A stretch of DNA of 64,000 nt. Source: Cytospora piceicola (taxonomy: Eukaryota; Ascomycota; Sordariomycetes; Diaporthales; Cytosporaceae). A model generated the notes under the pieces. That model searched no databases. It saw only the letters and a program-made list of their open reading frames with translations, and had not been told where the DNA came from. The stretch covers positions 496,001 through 560,000 of the forward strand of contig JALQBC010000018.1 of NCBI GenBank assembly GCA_023375675.1, written 5' to 3'. Made by a program: the position numbers and the translations under genes. How positions within the stretch are numbered: the first letter of the stretch is position 1; each line of letters opens with the position of its first letter. Positions 46,124-56,974 of this stretch are shown piece after piece.

Positions 46124-47200
46124 TCAGACGTCTGGCAGAGGATATTGCTCAATCTGTCGACACAGCTCTTGCTTCCTCTCCTGGCTCATGAAAGTGGCAA
46201 GTATGGAATTCTTCGCCAGGCCCCTCAAGGCGTCCAAACTCAGTTCGAGTTGCTCATGAGCGAGAACATACTCATCCAGGCACCATGATCCAAACATGGC
46301 AGGATCATCCGAATTTAGGGTGCACAACATCCCCCTCTCCAGATACTTTGGCAAAGGGTGCTCCTTCACCGACGGGCAGCACCCCGTCAACACATTCGAC
46401 GTGACATTGATCTCGACAGGCGTCTGCCCCTCCGCCAAAACACCCATGAGGTCCTCGTCCCACTGAGCAGCGTACCCGTGCCCGATCCTCTCCGCCCCCA
46501 CGCCCAACGCAGCCCGTATCTCGCGGGGCCCCTCCGCAGGCCCCGTGGCCTCGCCCGCGTGCATCGTAAGCCTCAGCCCAGCCCTCCCGGCCTCGGCATA
46601 CGCCTCGCGGAACCCCTCCGCCGGCCCCGCCGCCTCGTCCCCGCCGACCCCCACGCCGACGATGCTCGGGAACCGGCCCCTCAGCTCCGCGGCCAGCCGG
46701 AACACCTCGCCGACGTGGCCGGGCCCCCACTGGCGGACCGCGTCGGCGATCCAGAGGAGCGAGAACTGGCCGGCGCCGCCGCCGCCCCGCGCCTCCCGCT
46801 CGAAGTCGGCCCTCGCGCCCTCGAGCCCGGCCATGACGTCGGCCACGCGCAGCTGGGGCTTCCACCGGAGGATGTTGCCCCACGAGACGTAGACCTCGGC
46901 GTGGACGACGCCCTGGCGGCGCAGGCGGCGCATGAGCCCCGTGGCGACCAGGGCGTAGTCGGCGGGCGTGAGGAGCCGGTCGCACACGAGCTTGAAGGTG
47001 CGCAGGAAGTGGCCGAAGTCCCTGTAGGCGTAGAGGGCGCGGGCCTCGGGGAGGGTGAGGGGCCGTGCGTCGTGGCGCCGCGAGAGCACCACGAGGGTCT
47101 CGGGGTCCACGGTGCCTTCCAGGTGGAGGTGGAGCTCGGCCTTGGGGAGGTGTCGGAGCCATTCCCGGCGGCTGGGGGTTGTCGGGGAGGGGTGGGACAT
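46124..47200 (-). CDS. Adenosine/adenine deaminase family enzyme
   Basis: A 358-residue intronless protein. Zinc-site and catalytic motifs of the family are complete: ELHLHLEG (22-29, metal His24 and His26), LTMHAGE with the catalytic Glu (about 217), ERIGHGYA (about 240) and NSDDPAMFG (Asp298/Asp299). Family enzymes hydrolytically deaminate adenosine or adenine in the cytoplasm for purine salvage. The fungal Aah1 (adenine) and metazoan Add (adenosine) types share these motifs, and I cannot assign the substrate. The N-terminal two thirds have extreme G/C-ending codons, unlike the AT-richer flanks. The ATG lies just downstream of a TA-dinucleotide tract (47233-47254). Confidence 0.88.
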   Translation of the reverse strand: MSHPSPTTPSRREWLRHLPKAELHLHLEGTVDPETLVVLSRRHDARPLTLPEARALYAYRDFGHFLRTFKLVCDRLLTPADYALVATGLMRRLRRQGVVHAEVYVSWGNILRWKPQLRVADVMAGLEGARADFEREARGGGGAGQFSLLWIADAVRQWGPGHVGEVFRLAAELRGRFPSIVGVGVGGDEAAGPAEGFREAYAEAGRAGLRLTMHAGEATGPAEGPREIRAALGVGAERIGHGYAAQWDEDLMGVLAEGQTPVEINVTSNVLTGCCPSVKEHPLPKYLERGMLCTLNSDDPAMFGSWCLDEYVLAHEQLELSLDALRGLAKNSILATFMSQERKQELCRQIEQYPLPDV

Positions 47201-47842
47201 GGTGTTGGGATGGATGTTTGGTGTTGACTGCTGATATATATATATATATATATACCTTCGCGGATGTGGTCTGGTACCGACCTTTGAATTTTTACTTGGA
47301 TAATAATATAGAATACATAAGTATGTAGGTTTTGTTTTGGCCAGTCTGCGTCACTGGTTATAGGATAGGCAGAGACGTCGCTTACACATCGATCGTTGGA
47401 TAGCTGATCGAAGTCCGTCTCCGAGAACATCAGTCCGACTCGCCTAGCTCCTTTGGGGACGTACCCAAAAAAGGACTCCACGAGTGGACCTCAGCCCATT
47501 CATGGAGATGATATTCAAGGCTCGGCTTCATGGGCATTGGCAAGAACTTCCCATCCCCATATGCCTGTGAGAGTCATAAAGTCTAAAGTTAAGAAGTCAA
47601 TCTACGATTGCTGTCTCAAGACTGGTATTGATCGGACTTTCCCGAGCCCCCAATAATAAGGGCTTTATCGCCAGGCTCTTGGCTCAGTGACTGCTTGTTG
47701 ATAATAAGTATGTCGGTGTCATTTGTTATTCTCAGATATGAGCTCACATGCTGCCCATATGGTGCAACCGCCAACATGACTCAATAATTCCTGTAATTTA
47801 CTGCTCTAATAGATATATGGTTGCCTCCACTTCGTATCAGTG
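47201..47842. other. Promoter of the deaminase gene and following spacer
   Basis: Contains a TA tract (47233-47254). No gene is seen. Confidence 0.5.
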
Positions 47843-48724
47843 TCAACCATGTTGTCCGGGGCAGTGTTCTCCGGGGAGGTCGGCTGAAGAACTGTTTTGG
47901 CCCTTGATTTTATTAAAAACCCTCGTAATCGATCTTCTCTGTAGCATCAATGGGTCTCTGCGGTCATAGGACGGTGGGGGATCGAGCGGTGTTGGGTCCT
48001 CAATGTACCCCGGTGGTCGAGACAAAACACTATAAGCGGGAATTGGCGGAACCGTATCATCATCATCACCTGCACCCCCCCGCAACCGCCATCCAAATTC
48101 CACTTCAGACACATAGGCGCAGCGCTGAGAGTCGAAGTGTCGGGGTACGGCAAACTGTCCGATCGATCCAACGCCCATCATGCCGGCCTCGTCCATGGAT
48201 GTCGAACCAACGCCCAGCCTTTCGGCCCACCACCGCATGGATGTCGTCTGGCTCGCCTGAAACACACAGAAGATTTCATGGAGGTCAGCATCTCCAAGCC
48301 TGTACCACGGGCCATGTCAGGTCATTAACTTATGTTCAGGGTCGCCCACTGGAATGCAAATAGAAGTCGGGGTGACGAACCTGATGTCGTATGCTGTATT
48401 ATTGAGGATGAAAAGCTGGAATGTCTCGAAGCGAATGACTAGTTGCCAATTATGCCTTCCAGTAGGGGGAATTATCCACTGGCCATGACGGAGTAGATTG
48501 TCACAGAACCAGCGGATATCCTCGAAGTTGATAGGACGTATTTCTGGATTGACAGGGTGCATGAATGCCCCTGAAGGAGGGATGGTGCAGCAGCTTTGCC
48601 GGTCGGGGAAACTCTGGAAAGTGGTGCCATAGAACGGCCCCTCTATTACCTGGAGTCGTCTTTGGCCAGGAGGGGGGGCATTTACAGTTGAGCCTCCATG
48701 ATCCTCAGGTGTTCCCGCGGACAT
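47843..48724 (-). CDS. Hypothetical protein, two exons
   Basis: Exon 1 starts at ATG 48724 (MSAGTPEDHGG) and reads protein-like sequence with PFYGTTFQSFPDR, IRWFCDNLLRHGQWIIPPTGRHNW and FQLFILNNTAYDIRF. Exon 2 follows a clear TTTCAG acceptor near 48262 and runs ASQTTSMRWWAERLG...RRSITRVFNKIK to the stop at 47843. The donor is not certain: a phase-0 GTGGGC around 48355 keeps the frame, but GTCACC slightly upstream would also fit. About 260 residues in total. No family is recognised; there is no signal peptide or membrane helix. The Pro/Asp-rich middle of exon 2 (DDDDTVPPIPAYSVLSRPP) looks disordered. Confidence 0.5.
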
Positions 48725-50390
48725 GTTGCGTCTGGCGAAGTATTCGGCAGAACTAAACGTGGTAAGGATGTGAAGTTCGTGAAGAATTAGACATGAAGAT
48801 TCTTTCTAGGGCAGAGAGAGCAACAATGGACTTGGACGCCTTTCTGAGACAGCATTTATATATCTAGAGTGTTTCTAAGTCACATATGGTTAATTAGTTG
48901 ATATAGAGTTGTTCAATAGTCAATGATCAACAGCAAGTCATTAGCAGATTCTCGCGATAAACGCAGCACAGTATAGCAAGTTATATGTGACGCTGTTGGG
49001 GCATTTTGAGGACATTCATAAGGAGTTCGGGCTGTCGCTCCTTATCAAGGCCACACTTCGACTTTTGATGCATGAGATGACCAATTCACACTCTTTCGGA
49101 ATAGGTGACAACCCAAAGAAGTTTGGCAGTCCAAGCAATACTTTGTGAATGCCGTGTCCGACCATGACTTACAACTAATGACCTACTGTATCATTCACCT
49201 GACGTTCTGAAAGAACTCTACTTGAATAAGGGGCCTATGTAACAATTACCGTACCGGATATGATTTTGTCACTCTGGATGGATCTAGACCTGAAAGGTGT
49301 GACTAGAACCCGACAACACATCGTAACATTTGAAGTAGCAGAGTTCGCAGGAGATTGGAAATTATTTGGACCTCACGCGATAGGCGAATGCTTTAAAGTA
49401 CAATTAGACCATATGTGGTGGATCATCCCATGGGATAATAGATAAGTGGAAGATTACTGAGGGTATAACTTCAAACCTCATAAGAAGGAGTAGGAGAGCT
49501 CGCTAGTATAGTTAATAGTAAACACGTATAAGGATAGGCACTAGGTCTCAACGAAAGCTAACGAGACCTAGGGAGCCTAGAGGTGAGCTGAGATCATATG
49601 TCAACTCAGAGTGGAATGACTCTGCGAGTAAATGAAACTTGGAGAAGGCTAGGGCAATATGGCAAGAATGTCAAGTGCTCAGTCCGCTGCAGGCCTTGAG
49701 TAACGATGCAGAGACCATAGTGCCGATAACATCCATAGGTGACACCCCGGCCCCAGTTCGGTGAAAGCTACCGGAGACATCTGGGTAGTACCAGGCACTC
49801 CTCAAGATTGAGGCTTTCCGGGTATCAGGGAGCAGTGGTTTGTGGACCAGGTCAGTTTGGGGATATCCGTCTGGTAGCACTCGAAGATTGCTAGGGTCGA
49901 TCACCGCGTATAGCTTAGCCATACACACGAGAGTGTAACGTCCACCTGTGTCCATATGCTGCTTGCATACTCAGCCAAGACTGCACGTCAGATGGAACTC
50001 GCAGGTCTGGTTGGCGATCATGCGCTGGGCCATGCATGCAAGTCTCACATGTCGTATGCCGGCATGCAGTTATGTACGTGGTCGGATTTCCCCGCACACC
50101 ATGTCGACGGTGTCTGAATGGTGCTTGATGGGAGGGCTGAGTGGCAAGGGCACCACGCTTACGTTGTGAGACGCACTCTCTGCCTTGAAGGTGCCACTGC
50201 CACGCAAAGGAAGGGAGAGAGTTTCTTCAAGGTGATACGGTAGGTAAGAAATTAGGTTCTGGTCCCGTATGAATAAGAGTCACTGCCACACTTTGTTCAA
50301 CTGAACTCAGAACCAAGGGGTATGTGTGTTCTTCTTTTGCTTCTTGAGTTATGATTGTTCCATATCTTGAGGCACCGAGAAAGTCCTGCA
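48725..50390. other. AT-richer intergenic with a perfect hairpin
   Basis: No supported gene. A 61-codon frame (49260-49445, +) and a 94-codon frame (49955-49671, -) look somewhat protein-like but match nothing I know. A perfect 9-bp inverted repeat CTAGGTCTC/GAGACCTAG with a 13-nt loop lies at 49542-49572. Confidence 0.4.
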
Positions 50391-51708
50391 ATGGCCTGGA
50401 GCCCATATGTCAATTCATCGTTCCAAGTAGGGATCATTGTTCTATGTGCTGTCTTGATCCCCATAGCACCTCTCTTGGTGAGCCTACGTCTCTGGTCTAG
50501 GAGGATACTTCGATCTCACCCATCGTGGGGAGACATCCTGATCATAATAGCTAGTGTAGGCTTTGTATATCATGCCTTCATCGAGGAGTCTACCCGCGAA
50601 CTGACCATGTGGCAGTTGACCTTACTCGGCGTATGGCTTCCCATCATTGTCTGTGAGTTCACATCTCTACCCTAATCCAGAAGTATGTGTCGTCATCAGC
50701 TGATGCACTGTCCGAGAAGTGTTTGCCGGTGGTGGTGGCGCCCCCTGGCCACTAGAGGACAGGCCATTCAGCTTCTATGTCATGAGAGTTGAAGTAAGTA
50801 CTTCAGTACCCACCCCAAGCCCATCTGTGTACAGTGTCTCACCATACTCCATGTTAGTGCCTCGTCGTATCTTCAACATTTTATCTTCTTTCTAGCTACC
50901 TGTGCAGAGCGTCCATCCTCTGCATCTACTACGAATTGTTAAGGCTGCAGCCCAGGATGGAGAGGACCATATTGACCGCAGGGGCTTGGGTTCTTGTCTG
51001 CGGAGTCGTATCCATGGGGATCCAGCTCGGCGTGGGAATCCAAGACATAACCTTCGTTCTCAGTGATCTAGGTGCAGACGCGAAGGAGGAGGGACCAAAA
51101 TGGGTGGTCTATGGCGTTGTCCCGGATGTACTGAGCTGTGTCTGTGACTTTGTGGTTTTTGCGCTGCCCTTGAGGGCGCTGTGGGGCCTGCAGATGCGAA
51201 ATCGCAGAAGAAAGATCCGGCTGATCCTGACGTTCGCTGTCGGCTTCATGTAAGTGCTTTCACCAGAAGATATAAGTTGCTTTCCTGGTGGTTCTGCTGA
51301 CACAGACTCTCTTTCAGCGCCTGTGGGCTGTCCCTGCTGAGAGTCCTGGCTTGGAAGCTCCCGGGCTACATCGGTGAGGCACCCCAAGACCCTTATCTCC
51401 GCAGAGATGTATTCATGGTGTTCTACCCGGTCGAGATCACCTTCGGCATACTTGGAGCTTGTCTCCCCATGTTGCGACCGATACTACACCGCAAGGAGTA
51501 TGCAAGCAGGGGAAGTGGCCAGAGCTTTGCGATGGGACGGGTTCCGATTTCTGGCTCACAGACTGCGCTTACACACGAAGAGAGGTATGTTCCACTCAAA
51601 GGTGCGTCCAAGGGATCCGCCAAGTCATTTCTTAGGGAGACGGGCGGCGTGAGTCACGGAACGGGGTCTGTTAGTCCTACTGGTCTGTCTGACCAATATC
51701 GGCAGTGA
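50391..51708 (+). CDS. Fungal rhodopsin-domain integral membrane protein (SAT4/Pth11-like, no CFEM)
   Basis: Four exons, 50391-50652, 50720-50793, 50858-51249 and 51318-51708, give 372 residues; introns are 67, 64 and 68 nt. The splices recover continuous membrane helices: TM1 VGIIVLCAVLIPIAPLLVSL followed by the family motif RLWSRR, then ILIIIASVGFVYHAF, LTLLGVWLPIIV, a stretch before YLCRASILCIYYELLRLQP, LTAGAWVLVCGVVSMGIQL, a VPDVLSCVCDFVVFALPL segment with the basic loop MRNRRRKIR, LILTFAVGFIACGLSLLRVL and VEITFGILGACLPMLRPIL. Seven helices and the RxKxR-type loop fit the Fung_rhodopsin family. The cytoplasmic tail is Ser/Gly-rich. No CFEM domain is present, so it is not a classical Pth11 receptor. 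The second splice (GAA to TGC, via TTAG) is chosen because it restores a helix-like exon start. Confidence 0.78.
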
Positions 51709-53146
51709 GGTGCATAGATGGTGGAAGGTTGCAGGCGGTACCTAGGTATCGTAAGTGGTGAATTCAAGAGATATGAACGCTCGGTATTCAAGTTTGTCAA
51801 AGTGCAGAGCTGAGAGCTTTCGAGTTGTGTTGGAGGTGCGCCCAGGGGGCAGTGTAATTACTTCGAGGATAAGCGTCAGGGGGCAAGTGCAGTTGGTGAA
51901 AACAGCAATCTCACTACCCCCTTACTAGACTGCCATAGCGAAAAGAAAACCATCTCCTTACTTCTTTCAGTACTGAGAGGGAATAGCATTAGATCTTGTG
52001 CAGTATAACGTTAAAACATACTTAAGTATATAGTTGCAGCAACGATTTACCTAGGCGCAGTAGCTGTAGCTATGTTCGCAGCGTTCTTAATAACTTTAAA
52101 ACTATAACACAAGTATAATACACAATGGGTAGCTAGAAGGCTGAAGCGATTTACATGTAAGTTAATTTCAGGGGATGTTTGATAATCTATATCTGATGTA
52201 GCTGAAAAGTACTTGAGGATAGATACCCTTTGAAGTATCAAGAAAGCCTACGAGGACAATATACAAAGTATTGACATCACCTACCGTACTAAGAATTCTC
52301 TCTTAACGTCGTTATGAATGATTGGTCTTCAGCAAATTCAGCCTTTCTTCCAAATATCGCGTGCGAGACTTGAGCGCAACCGGCTTGACACCCTCCACCC
52401 TCAAGGGGACCAGTTCTGACTCTACCCAGCTAGAGCTTCACAACACCGACCCTCCCCATTGCCCTCACGTGCCCGACTGCTGCTGCTGCCCATCAAACTA
52501 CGCTTATACTCAACAGTAATCCCGTCTTCTCAACCAGGGTCAGATGGCGCAGCCCTGGAGCGGTTACTTACGCCCTTCCCCGGTTATCGCCATATCGCCA
52601 ACCCTCCATGTTCGATTCCCCATTACCCAACAACAACAGCGGTTCAGCAACCAAGAACAAAGAAAAAAGACACGGAAGGGGCAGAGGGCCCCTAAATTAT
52701 CAAAAAGCCTTGTCAGACTACTCCATGACCGAGGCCTTGGCCCACGGGGAGTTTTTGCCGCTCATTTTCACGGTATCTAGAGCTGTTCTTTTTCTTTGTC
52801 TTGCCATTTACTTTAAGCAGCCAAATCCGGGGTGCTTTATTACCTGGCTATTAAGTTGCTGCTCGAGTCCTGCAGCTGAGGTTGCCCTTTGTCCCGTCAG
52901 AGGTGCACGAATCTATCACGCTCAACATAGCCGAATGCGGCCAATACAAAGAGGCCCAGAATAGACATGAAGAAACAAGATGACCAGCAGAAGAAAATAG
53001 GTGACTGGAGTATATTTAAAGGTGAAGTCTTTTGGATTTACTGCATTAGGAGACTAGGTGACTTATCGTTCCAGCGCATTCCAGCTACGAAGAAGGATAC
53101 AATCGACCACAAAAGTTTCATTAGACACTACATTTCCCTAGTCGCG
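51709..53146. other. Intergenic, AT-rich then CT-rich
   Basis: No gene is seen. 51.95-52.3 kb is AT-rich with no reading frame. 52.3-52.7 kb is CT-rich. An in-frame ATG at 52967 could extend the kinase gene by 60 residues. Confidence 0.45.
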
Positions 53147-54885
53147 ATGGCAAGACGGTCTAAGAATAAAATTGAGAAGCCCCCTCATCGCCGAGCATGG
53201 AGGAGGGACGAAAACGGGAGACTAGTCAGTTATAACCTCCAAGGCCGACCCAACGTTGGTGACGGGAAGGACCTCGAGGTGTTCTGGCACGTCGAGCACG
53301 AAAAGTTCTCAGAGGTACTACCACCGCCACAGACCCTCTGGCAGCAGCAGAAGGGTATAGAGAACCAGATCAAGTACGTCCCGGTCTGGGTCGAAATCGA
53401 GCAGCGCCTTGCTGTGCCTCAGAGGCGGTCCTCCCTGACGGACAGCCTACCCAACGGGGTCCCCTATCTCTATTCCTACTACGCCAAGACCAAGGAGCTT
53501 GACAGGCGGTGGCGGCCGTACGACATAGTCGCTAATGGGGGCTTTGGGGTGATAATTACGTACATAAGTGACTCATTTCCCCTAGACGAGAACCTCGACG
53601 TCCCCGACGACCAGCTCCGGGTGGCTAAGTTCAACTACAAGGGCGGAGACCTTGTGGACATTCTGCGACCTGTCGTCACGGACTTCTCGTTACGGGCATG
53701 GTCCAGAAGAGCTAACACCTTGGGGACATCGATGGGTAGGTGGGAACACCTCCATCACGGCCATCGCGGCCATCACTTTCACCGCAAGACCGTGACGGAT
53801 GGTCGCGGCAGGAAGAAGAACAGGCCCACTCCGCAGGGTATGTTCAGCCAGGAGAATACCATCCTGGAACTGCTAAGCCTGACGGGTACTCCCCACGTCC
53901 CCGCGTTGTGGAAGGTCGTGGCGCCGCCACAGGACGGTACACTCCTGACGTTAGAGTATATCCCCGGCGGGAAGACCCTCGATGAGCACCTGAACTTCTA
54001 CGACAACCATAAGGTCCACATCAAGAGGATCTGGGAGGCGACATTGTGCATTACGAAGGCCATGTCCGCCATGGCATACGGTAGCGAGGACCCGGCGCCG
54101 TCGCACCGGGTGTACGGGTGGAACGAGATTGTGCATGTGGACTGGACGCCGCCCAACATCTTCGTTGTGGAGGACTACCATGGCCACACTTGCACGCATA
54201 ATGTGTGCTACAAGGTCGGGGACTTCGGGTTCGCAATGATCTTGCCGTACAAGCCGGCGTCGAGGACTCGGTTTCGAAACGGAGAACTGAAGAGGCCCTG
54301 GTATACCAACCTCTGCCCCCAAGAGCTTCCTGTAAGCTTTACTCCCCACCTGTGTCAATTCCACATAAGATTGTAAGGTTTTGTCTGACCTCCTACTAAC
54401 CTTGTTGTGAACAGGAATCAAGCTGGGACAGACACCTGCCCCAAGATACCCTCAGGGAAGACCCAATCGCGGGACGCTTCTCCTACAAAACCAATGTTTT
54501 CCTTATGGCCAACATGTGGAACAGCAGCATCCCCGGTACCACAATAGGGATGACAGGAGCCCAGCGGTATGGGCACGAAGACCTCACAGCCGGTGAAAAC
54601 GCTCAGCTTAACGCCGATCTCTTGGCACAGCTACCAATACCTCAACGGCTCACAAACACCAGCTCCGATGAGTCTGGAGGCTCCGAGACGATGCAGCCAC
54701 GCGGCTATGTCGATGTCGCCGAGTCGTTGATGCGGCGTAAGGGCGCACTAAACCTGAAGGTTTCCGAACAGCGGTTCAAGCTGCTCATAGGTCGGTGCCT
54801 GGAGAAAGACCCATCGCGGCGGCCAGAGATTGAGGAAATCATGCTTCAAGCTGCACAGGGGATTGCGGAGGCTGGTGATGAGTAA
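53147..54885 (+). CDS. Divergent protein-kinase-like protein
   Basis: Two exons, 53147-54331 and 54415-54885, with an 83-nt intron (GTAAGC..CTAAC..ACAG), give 551 residues. A glycine loop GGFGVI (131-136), VAK lysine 161, catalytic loop HVDWTPPN (330-337), and DFG (359-361) are visible, with a CPQE motif where APE is expected. The catalytic Asp (332) and Asn (337) are kept, but the usual HRDLKxxN Lys is Thr334, so activity is uncertain. A His-rich insert (about 201-214, HLHHGHRGHHFHRK) sits after the VAIK strand. The C-lobe carries LIGRCLEKDPSRRPEI, typical of kinase subdomain XI. An ATG at 52967 in the same frame would add 60 residues; I prefer 53147 because of its context. Such atypical kinases are often lineage-expanded in filamentous fungi; no substrate can be given. 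Confidence 0.75.
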
Positions 54886-55798
54886 GGGTGAATGGCTACC
54901 TAGGTAATAAAGTATGTGTTAGCATTGCGATGTTCTAGTCACTGGTCTCTAGGGTCAGGTCATTGAACGAGATGAATATTTGGATCCCATAGAGATATTG
55001 AATAGTGAGCAAACTCATTTTTGAATAGTTTAATGTCAACCATGTTTTGAGATGGACAACTTCCCGTTTATCAGGTCGATGAAGGCGGGTCCCAGCGAAA
55101 GAATAGAACAGTGTTTAGTAGACCTAACCGCCCATAATAGCCTAATAATAACAGAGGATCAAGTTCATAACCGTCCATTGCTACTCCGGCAAGATTGAGA
55201 CCCATATGTTATGGAAAAGAGAGCTCGTCAGATAATACACATAATGACAAGGAGAGTTAAGGAGCCCGCTTTGGTCAGGCCGACGGTCGAACATTCGTGC
55301 CGAGGGCTGAAACTTCTTGCCAGATGGGCCAATTCCAATCCGGACTTCACAAGGGAAGGGGGGAAATCTACATGCATATTGCAAGCTACTCAGTCAACAA
55401 CTATACTCAGGTGCGGTCCATCTACTTTGATATCGAAGGATCCAATAGCACTGACTCCTAGCCCACCAACCTATTCCTTGTCGCACTCCGGTCACATCTG
55501 AACAATCTGAACATTTCAACTACTCTTGGTCATCTCATGCGCATATTCAGACCTGCTATCCCCTGTTTAGACATCAAACAATCATGAGTGAGTTGCATGC
55601 TCATGTAATTAGGGACCGTGATCTAAGCAGGTGTGTATTTGCTGCTCTATTTAGTTGCCAGGCACAATAAAGGCCTGGGGCCCGCTACCGCCCCTATTTC
55701 AATTCTCTTTATTGTTGTCTGGCTTCCCCTGGCATTCCATCCCTTAACAAGAACACTTGTGCCCTCAGATTGTTTGGAACGTGTACGTGTTATAGTGG
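54886..55798. other. Intergenic, no gene seen
   Basis: 3' region of the kinase gene with an ACCTAGGTAATAAAG motif (54899-54913). A 96-codon frame (55211-55501) is not convincing. Confidence 0.5.
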
Positions 55799-55891
55799 TT
55801 ACGTCCTCTTCAGAGGCTTCTTGCACGACAAGCAGTTGCTGTCCTTGTCGACGTAAGAAACATCACATTGGCAGGTATCCTCGTTAGACAT
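55799..55891 (-). CDS. Candidate 30-residue mini-protein with CxC...CxxC cysteines
   Basis: On the minus strand, ATG 55891 to TAA 55801-55799. The product has four cysteines, CQC near residues 7-9 and CLSC at 20-23, separated by an acidic/hydrophobic DVSYVDKDSN turn, and ends in a basic KKPLKRT. There is no signal peptide, so it would be cytosolic; the spacing could bind one zinc ion. I do not know a family. It was noticed because the cysteine pairs are too regular for chance in so short a frame. It lies downstream of the divergent kinase and next to a hexanucleotide repeat. Confidence 0.35.
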   Translation of the reverse strand: MSNEDTCQCDVSYVDKDSNCLSCKKPLKRT

Positions 55892-56035
55892 TTTGAGGTA
55901 TGGTATATGATGTATGGTGTATGGTGTATGTGGTATAGTGTAGATGCTTTTTGGTCGGTTTTGTAGATTCTGGCTTGTTGAAACTGAGTGTTGCTCAAAA
56001 GTGCCCGTAATAGTGCGGATTTATAGAATTGAGTT

Positions 56036-56106
56036 GTCCTTGTTCTTGTCCATGTTTTCGTCCATGTCCATGTCCATGTTCTTGTTCTTGTTCTTGTCTT
56101 TGTCCT
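56036..56106. repeat. Hexanucleotide repeat (GACAAG/GACATG type)
   Basis: On the minus strand, imperfect GACAAG, AACAAG and GACATG hexamers are repeated about twelve times. One frame reads alternating Asp/Asn with Lys/Met, another reads Thr-Arg/Trp. The purity of the unit suggests a minisatellite rather than selected coding sequence. Confidence 0.85.
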
Positions 56107-56309
56107 TATCACTGCCCGTATCCTTTGACTTGTTCCTGTCCTTGTTTTGTCTTTCACTTCCTGCCGCTCTAACACGAGGCTGTGCAAAGTTAGTTCCCGG
56201 GCTTCACTATGACTTCCAAACATTAGGTCGGTAGCGTGTGTGTCGATCATGTCTGCTATCCTCTGCACGTGTACTGAATAACACCATTGGGGTCTCTGCT
56301 CAGGCTGGC

Positions 56310-56620
56310 AAGCCTCCTCACCACCCGAGGGTCGGGCCTCATCTTGCTCCTCGGGTGGCAGACCTCGATCCCCATGAATGGCCTTGGAGCCCAGGAAGTA
56401 TGTCGCCCAGAGGACTCCGGACACGCCGCGACCTTCTTCTCCATTCAGCACGCCCTCGGTCAGTCCACCTTAGCATCGCAATTAGCGTTCTCGCCTTCCA
56501 GAACTAGCTCCTTGTGGAGCTGGTGGGATACCCTGAGATAGTCCAGCTCGCAGGAGAATATAGCACGAATTCCACCACTCTGGTGACCATTATCAAAAAT
56601 CTATCTGCTGGAGACCAGAA
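56310..56620 (+). pseudogene. Relic resembling the C-terminal part of an MFS transporter
   Basis: One frame reads GSGLILLLGWQTSIPMNGLG, AQEVCRPEDSGHAATFFSIQ and HALGQSTLA. After a frameshift it continues as VLAFQN, a stop, LLVELVGYPEIVQLAGEY and TLVTIIKNLSAG. The sequence of elements resembles helix 11 and the following region of fungal MFS multidrug transporters (GLG..Q, a PxD step, a helix with FFQTLGGA-like spacing, then a QN..L..L loop). The helices are partial and broken, so this would be a non-functional relic. The assignment is by pattern recognition only. Confidence 0.35.
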
Positions 56621-56974
56621 CCAATCTGGTGCAAGCGTCCTTGAGTACCTATCACCAACCGATTTCCATCGAGAAAGAGGACAAACGTGATGGCAACTGG
56701 TACGCGCCAGTAGCCTAATTTATAAGTATACTGCTAATCTAGGCCTCTAGATGGAGAGAATGGGGAAGGCACTAAATTTCTGTTCATTCTTGAGGTTTTG
56801 ATCGATGTCCCAAGAATAAGCGGGTTCAGTTGTAACATACTATGTGATAGCCATCCTCAGACTTACATGTGCATCTACCGATTTTTCAAATAGAGCTTAC
56901 TATAGGACCAGCCAAGATAAGCCCCTGAAACTCCAATCTCAGGCCGACCAGCGTTGAACCAATGATTGTTGATG
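56621..56974. other. Intergenic, no gene seen
   Basis: Between the transporter-like relic and the 3' end of the eight-helix membrane protein. No reading frame is supported. Confidence 0.5.

Noticed and set aside
46358..47227. 289-codon antisense frame in the deaminase gene
   Set aside because: A mirror of G/C-ending codons on the opposite strand; the product is low-complexity Arg/Pro/Ala/Leu.
55810..56451. 213-codon minus-strand frame
   Set aside because: It stays open only because the hexamer repeat lacks stops in all frames; the middle reads TRTRTWTWT and nothing on either side is family-like.
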